From: an uncultured Selenomonadaceae bacterium
Lineage (GTDB): Bacteria > Bacillota > Negativicutes > Selenomonadales > Selenomonadaceae
NCBI GenBank assembly: GCA_945637225.1
Contig: CALZDE010000066.1
Coordinates: 1-9,443 of the forward strand
Direction: 5' to 3'
DNA: 9,443 nt
The stretch's first letter is position 1, and every line of letters starts with the position of its first letter. A program made the position numbers and the translations under genes. A model generated the notes under the pieces. The model was not told the origin of the DNA. It saw nothing but the letters and a program-made list of their open reading frames with translations, and made no database searches. This document shows positions 6,603-9,443 of the stretch, in pieces.

Positions 6603-6959
6603 TTACTTTTCAGCTACAGTAACACCATCAGGACAAATGCTCTCACTGAGGTTCATTGCCGCACTTTCATCATTCTCGTGATGGTATATGCGCTGATGTT
6701 CCGCAGGAATTACCTTTCCTTCCTGAATGTCACTTATATCAAGCTGAATGCGGTTCTGACGGTCCTGACGGAAGGAATATTCGCCTCTGGTAGCCAGCCA
6801 TTCATTTACCATTTCCAGATTTACGAAGGAAGCCTTCTTGTTGTATTCTTTGTATTCCTCTGTAGCGGCATTAGCGGCCTCCTTCAAGGTAGCAAAACCG
6901 CCGAGCATATAAAAATCACAGCCCTCAGGGGTAGTAATTAATTTTGTTAAAACAAACAT
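6603..6959 (-). CDS. Conserved-looking protein of unknown function, 118 aa, in the molybdenum operon
   Basis: I do not recognise this protein. It has 118 residues, is soluble (no signal peptide or membrane helix) and is probably an alpha/beta fold. It begins with strand-like MFVLTKLITT, then GGFATLKEAANAATEEYKEY (20-39), which reads like a turn followed by an amphipathic helix. A charged central part follows, then histidines 88, 93 and 94 in HQRIYHH, and a short tail with Cys109. Its ATG is 1 bp downstream of yqeB and its SD (GAGGAGAC) lies inside the yqeB end, so translation is probably coupled. It precedes moaC. Context suggests a role in molybdenum cofactor or molybdoenzyme maturation, but this is inference from position only. 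Confidence 0.85.
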   Translation of the reverse strand: MFVLTKLITTPEGCDFYMLGGFATLKEAANAATEEYKEYNKKASFVNLEMVNEWLATRGEYSFRQDRQNRIQLDISDIQEGKVIPAEHQRIYHHENDESAAMNLSESICPDGVTVAEK

Positions 6960-6960
6960 C

Positions 6961-7821
6961 TTATTCGTCTCCTCTGCTCAAGAAGCTAAATCTTGACTTT
7001 TTCTTGGTATTTACCTTTTCCCACGCCATAATTTCCTCTAATACAGAACCGGAAACACAGCGTGACTTAGCAGAAATGGTATAACAGTTGTCAGGTCTTG
7101 TGCTAGGGTCTATTTCTGCAATCTTCAGACCAGCCTTGACAGGACAGCCGTCATGAAGCAGTCCACGCAGTACACCCTCCATAGGTGAGGTTATTAACAT
7201 TTTACGATTTTCATCATCCTCAGACATGAGAGTAACAATAGGCTCGCCCTCCTTGACGATTAAGCCAAGAGCGTGACCACGTACTAATGTGCCATCAAAT
7301 GGAGCAATAATTGGATGAGAAGAACGCATTATAGCGCGGGCATCAGCGGCTTCTTTCTCTGGCATAGCCTGACCACTGCGTATAATACGGCCTAAGTTAT
7401 GACCTCTGCTGGTTTCAATAACTGCATGAACATCACGTCCTGCCGCAAAACCCGGACCTATGCCAATGGTGAGTGGTGCCATATCCATGGTAGTACCCAT
7501 ATTTCTTTTAGCATAAATAGCATCGACCAAAACCTTTGGCTTCAGCTCCTCCAGACACTTGCACTCTGGGTCCACCATAATAATTACCTTGCCATCCTTG
7601 AGAAGCGGTTCTGCTTCCTTGACATTCTTAGCCAAATAGCATTCCACACGCTCCACTATCTTTGTGCCGTCATATACAGCCTCTGCAAAAACTATACTGC
7701 GGCGAATAGCAGATGGACTTTCTTTTTCTAGCATCAGCACTCTGTAACCAGAATTATGCAGACGATGAGCAATACCAGTAGCTAACTCGCCACCACCACG
7801 GATTACAACCAGCTTCTTCAT
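6961..7821 (-). CDS. yqeB: YqeB (EF2563 family), selenium-dependent molybdenum hydroxylase system protein
   Basis: A 286-residue protein. The N-terminus has a glycine-rich nucleotide-binding turn RGGGELATG (8-16) of Rossmann type. The C-terminal half carries two stretches resembling biotinyl/lipoyl hairpins (about 171-198 and 210-239). This order matches the EF2563/YqeB family, which co-occurs with selD and selenium-containing molybdenum hydroxylases (xanthine dehydrogenase type, labile selenium cofactor). Its biochemical step is not established; a role in maturing the Mo-Se centre is the usual proposal. The tail after about 270 is rich in Lys, Arg and Ser. The start ATG has AAAAGGGG nine bases upstream. 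It is 22 bp after the radical SAM gene. No hydroxylase subunit or xdhC-like gene is in the window. Confidence 0.88.
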   Translation of the reverse strand: MKKLVVIRGGGELATGIAHRLHNSGYRVLMLEKESPSAIRRSIVFAEAVYDGTKIVERVECYLAKNVKEAEPLLKDGKVIIMVDPECKCLEELKPKVLVDAIYAKRNMGTTMDMAPLTIGIGPGFAAGRDVHAVIETSRGHNLGRIIRSGQAMPEKEAADARAIMRSSHPIIAPFDGTLVRGHALGLIVKEGEPIVTLMSEDDENRKMLITSPMEGVLRGLLHDGCPVKAGLKIAEIDPSTRPDNCYTISAKSRCVSGSVLEEIMAWEKVNTKKKSRFSFLSRGDE

Positions 7822-7843
7822 AGCAATTTACCCCTTTTAGCAA

Positions 7844-8503
7844 TCAGCTATCTTCATATGTACGTACTCTCAGTTTCAGACCTCTGTCATCGCAAATCTT
7901 TTGACATAAATCTATTTCTTCCTGATTTTCTACCTTCTCTACCACCGTCAGCACTACATTAGGCACATACTTCTTGCAGGCTACGGCAAATTCGAGCATA
8001 GCATCATAGGATTCTATGCCGTACTTAGCTCTTGTCAATTCAAGATAACGCTCCTTGTTAGAAGCATTGAGGCTGATGGAAACGGTATCGAGAACATCCT
8101 TGAACTTCTCCGCTACCTCATAGCCATATTCAAGCTTAGCAAGGCCATTTGTATTTAAACGGGTAGGAATTTCAGGATATTTTTCCTTCACGTAATGGAG
8201 CAGTTCCACCAAAGCATCCAGACGCATGGTAGGCTCGCCAAAACCACAGAAAACTATTTCCTTGATGTATTCCCAAGGTACGTTATCTAATTCTGCCTTT
8301 ACTTCATCAACGGAAGGCTCTTCCTTCAGCCACAGGGTGCTTTCCTCTGCCATCTTTTTCATATTGCGCAGGCAAAAGGTGCAGGCACAGTTACAGCGGT
8401 TAGTTAAATTTATATACAGGCCACGCTTTCCCTCAGGCTGTTCCTTAAGGCTGTCTTTCAGCAGAAGATAGCGTCCGCCCTCATGAGTTGCATAAACAAT
8501 CAT
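7844..8503 (-). CDS. TatD family nuclease-associated radical SAM protein
   Basis: A 219-residue radical SAM protein of minimal size without a SPASM domain. The cluster motif CNCACTFC uses Cys37, 41 and 44, followed by GFGEP (87-91) and the substrate-side motif RLNTNG. Phrases such as GLYINLTNRC, LWLKEEPS and VFCGFGEPT are those I know from the family often found beside, or fused to, TatD-type nucleases. The reaction is unknown. Here the neighbours are a vitamin B6 kinase (26 bp upstream) and yqeB (22 bp downstream); tatD is not in view. The SD GGGAG precedes the ATG by nine bases. An alternative reading, a small activase-like enzyme, is less likely because no glycyl-radical partner is nearby. 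Confidence 0.82.
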   Translation of the reverse strand: MIVYATHEGGRYLLLKDSLKEQPEGKRGLYINLTNRCNCACTFCLRNMKKMAEESTLWLKEEPSVDEVKAELDNVPWEYIKEIVFCGFGEPTMRLDALVELLHYVKEKYPEIPTRLNTNGLAKLEYGYEVAEKFKDVLDTVSISLNASNKERYLELTRAKYGIESYDAMLEFAVACKKYVPNVVLTVVEKVENQEEIDLCQKICDDRGLKLRVRTYEDS

Positions 8504-8529
8504 TCAGTTCATCTCCCAAAATACATTTA

Positions 8530-9381
8530 TCATTTTAATTCTGTTAAAAATTCCTCAAAAGGAAGGCCATAATTCCAAGGCAAATCCAGCTCTACCGTGT
8601 ACCTCAATACCTTAGTAATAAAGCTGGCGGCCTTTTCTACCGCTTCCTCAAGTGATAAGCCATTTACCAGCGAGCCTGCTACAATTGCCGCAAAAGCATC
8701 ACCTGTACCTGACCTGTCACCGCCAATTTTAGGCTCGATGAAGGTTTTCACCACACCGCCACGCTCATAGATAAAGTTTTTTATTCCCTTATCATCATGC
8801 AGGCCAGTAATCACCACCTGAGATGGTCCCTTATCTGACAGAGCCTTAGCCATTTTTATCAAATCATCATCTGAAATATTTCCATTTTGAGGATATTCAA
8901 TATCCAAAAGCTGACAGGCTTCTGTAAGATTTGGCGTCACTAAATCTGCTTTTTTCAGAAGACGGCGCATCTCCCAGCACATATCCAGCGTGTAAGAGGA
9001 ATAGATTTTGCCATAGTCTCCCATCACAGGGTCAACCATAACCTTTGTACCGTTCTTTTTGAAACGGCTGATAAATTCCTCTACAATATTAATCTGCTCC
9101 ACTGAGCCAAGAAAGCCCGTACAGATACCATCAAACTCCACACCGTTCTCCTGCCAGTTCTCCATGTATGGAAGCATACGGTCAGTATAATCGTCAATGT
9201 AATGACTCTCAAAGCCTGTATGCACTGACAAAAGAGCTGTTGGCAAAGGGCATGCCTGTATTTTCATGGCAGAAATCAAAGGCAGTTCCACTGTAATAGA
9301 ACAACGCCCAAAACCTGTTATATCATTCACAAGAGCTATTCTCTTTTGCCTTTTCATAGGCGGTATGTGCTTAATATCCAT
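8530..9381 (-). CDS. Pyridoxine/pyridoxamine/pyridoxal kinase (PdxK/PdxY-like)
   Basis: A 283-residue ribokinase-fold kinase that phosphorylates B6 vitamers to supply PLP. The family signatures are VNDITGFGRCS near the N-terminus (18-28), VMVDPVMGDYG (114-124), the TPN motif (149-151), and the anion hole GGDRSGTGDAF (220-230) with catalytic Asp228. Length is typical. The ATG at 9381 has GAGGT eight bases upstream; a second ATG eight codons in lacks an SD. It is the first complete gene of the minus-strand unit, but the promoter must lie further right, since only 62 bases precede it and these seem to hold the end of another gene. Whether it prefers pyridoxal or pyridoxamine cannot be told by eye. 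Confidence 0.9.
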   Translation of the reverse strand: MDIKHIPPMKRQKRIALVNDITGFGRCSITVELPLISAMKIQACPLPTALLSVHTGFESHYIDDYTDRMLPYMENWQENGVEFDGICTGFLGSVEQINIVEEFISRFKKNGTKVMVDPVMGDYGKIYSSYTLDMCWEMRRLLKKADLVTPNLTEACQLLDIEYPQNGNISDDDLIKMAKALSDKGPSQVVITGLHDDKGIKNFIYERGGVVKTFIEPKIGGDRSGTGDAFAAIVAGSLVNGLSLEEAVEKAASFITKVLRYTVELDLPWNYGLPFEEFLTELK

Positions 9382-9396
9382 ATTTCATACCTCATT

Positions 9397-9443
9397 TTAG
9401 TTCTTAACCAGCTTCAGCAAAGGTCTTCTCCTGCTGGCACGAG
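9397..9443 (-). CDS. Possible 3' end of an upstream gene (partial)
   Basis: The last bases, read on the minus strand, have an open frame ending RASRRRPLLKLVKN before TAA (9397-9399). The product cannot be identified from 14 residues. A second frame ending in TAA at 9404-9406 is equally open, so the frame is uncertain. No promoter is visible between this and the kinase gene, which fits a continuing operon. Confidence 0.3.
   Translation of the reverse strand, partial: RASRRRPLLKLVKN

Noticed and set aside
6579..6941. Plus-strand open frame of 120 codons opposite the 118-aa gene
   Set aside because: It looks partly hydrophobic, but the minus-strand gene has the SD, the operon context and tight spacing. 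The plus frame has no SD of note.

Overview
The window looks like chromosomal DNA of an anaerobic, low-to-moderate GC Firmicute. I think the class Negativicutes (Selenomonas/Megamonas/Mitsuokella-like) is most likely, because of the NirJ1/NirJ2 radical-SAM pair, the YqeB selenium-dependent molybdenum hydroxylase factor and a TatD-associated radical SAM protein. This assignment rests on gene families remembered by eye, not on a search.

Left part (1-2943, minus strand): a TetR-type regulator, nirJ1 and nirJ2 form one operon behind a recognisable promoter. NirJ1 and NirJ2 belong to the radical-SAM families that act on siroheme-derived porphyrins (alternative heme or heme d1 route). nirJ1 and nirJ2 overlap by four bases (ATGA). 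The first ~50 bases hold a strong hairpin without a T-run that resembles the end of an IS200/IS605-type element.

Middle (2944-3560): an AT-rich divergent promoter region with nested dyads, then a 53-codon plus-strand gene for a small single-span membrane protein. That gene has its own consensus-like promoter, Shine-Dalgarno (SD) sequence and intrinsic terminator. Facing it is a minus-strand tRNA-Arg(ACG) with its own promoter and terminator.

Right part (3561-9443, minus strand): eight tightly packed co-directional genes. In transcription order they are a pyridoxine/pyridoxamine kinase, a TatD-associated radical SAM protein, yqeB, a 118-aa protein of unknown function, moaC, modA, modB and modC. 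Gaps are only 1-43 bp, so one polycistronic unit is likely, and its promoter lies beyond the right edge. From yqeB onward the unit combines molybdate uptake (ModABC), molybdopterin synthesis (MoaC) and a maturation factor for selenium-dependent molybdenum hydroxylases (YqeB). moaC and modA both appear to start at TTG.

Most of the window is recognisable metabolism. The least explained parts are the 118-aa protein inside the molybdenum operon, the 53-aa membrane protein, the control of nirJ1-nirJ2 by a TetR protein, and the joining of vitamin B6 salvage and a radical SAM enzyme to the molybdenum/selenium genes. I do not see a CRISPR array, a phage, a toxin-antitoxin pair or a complete transposon.
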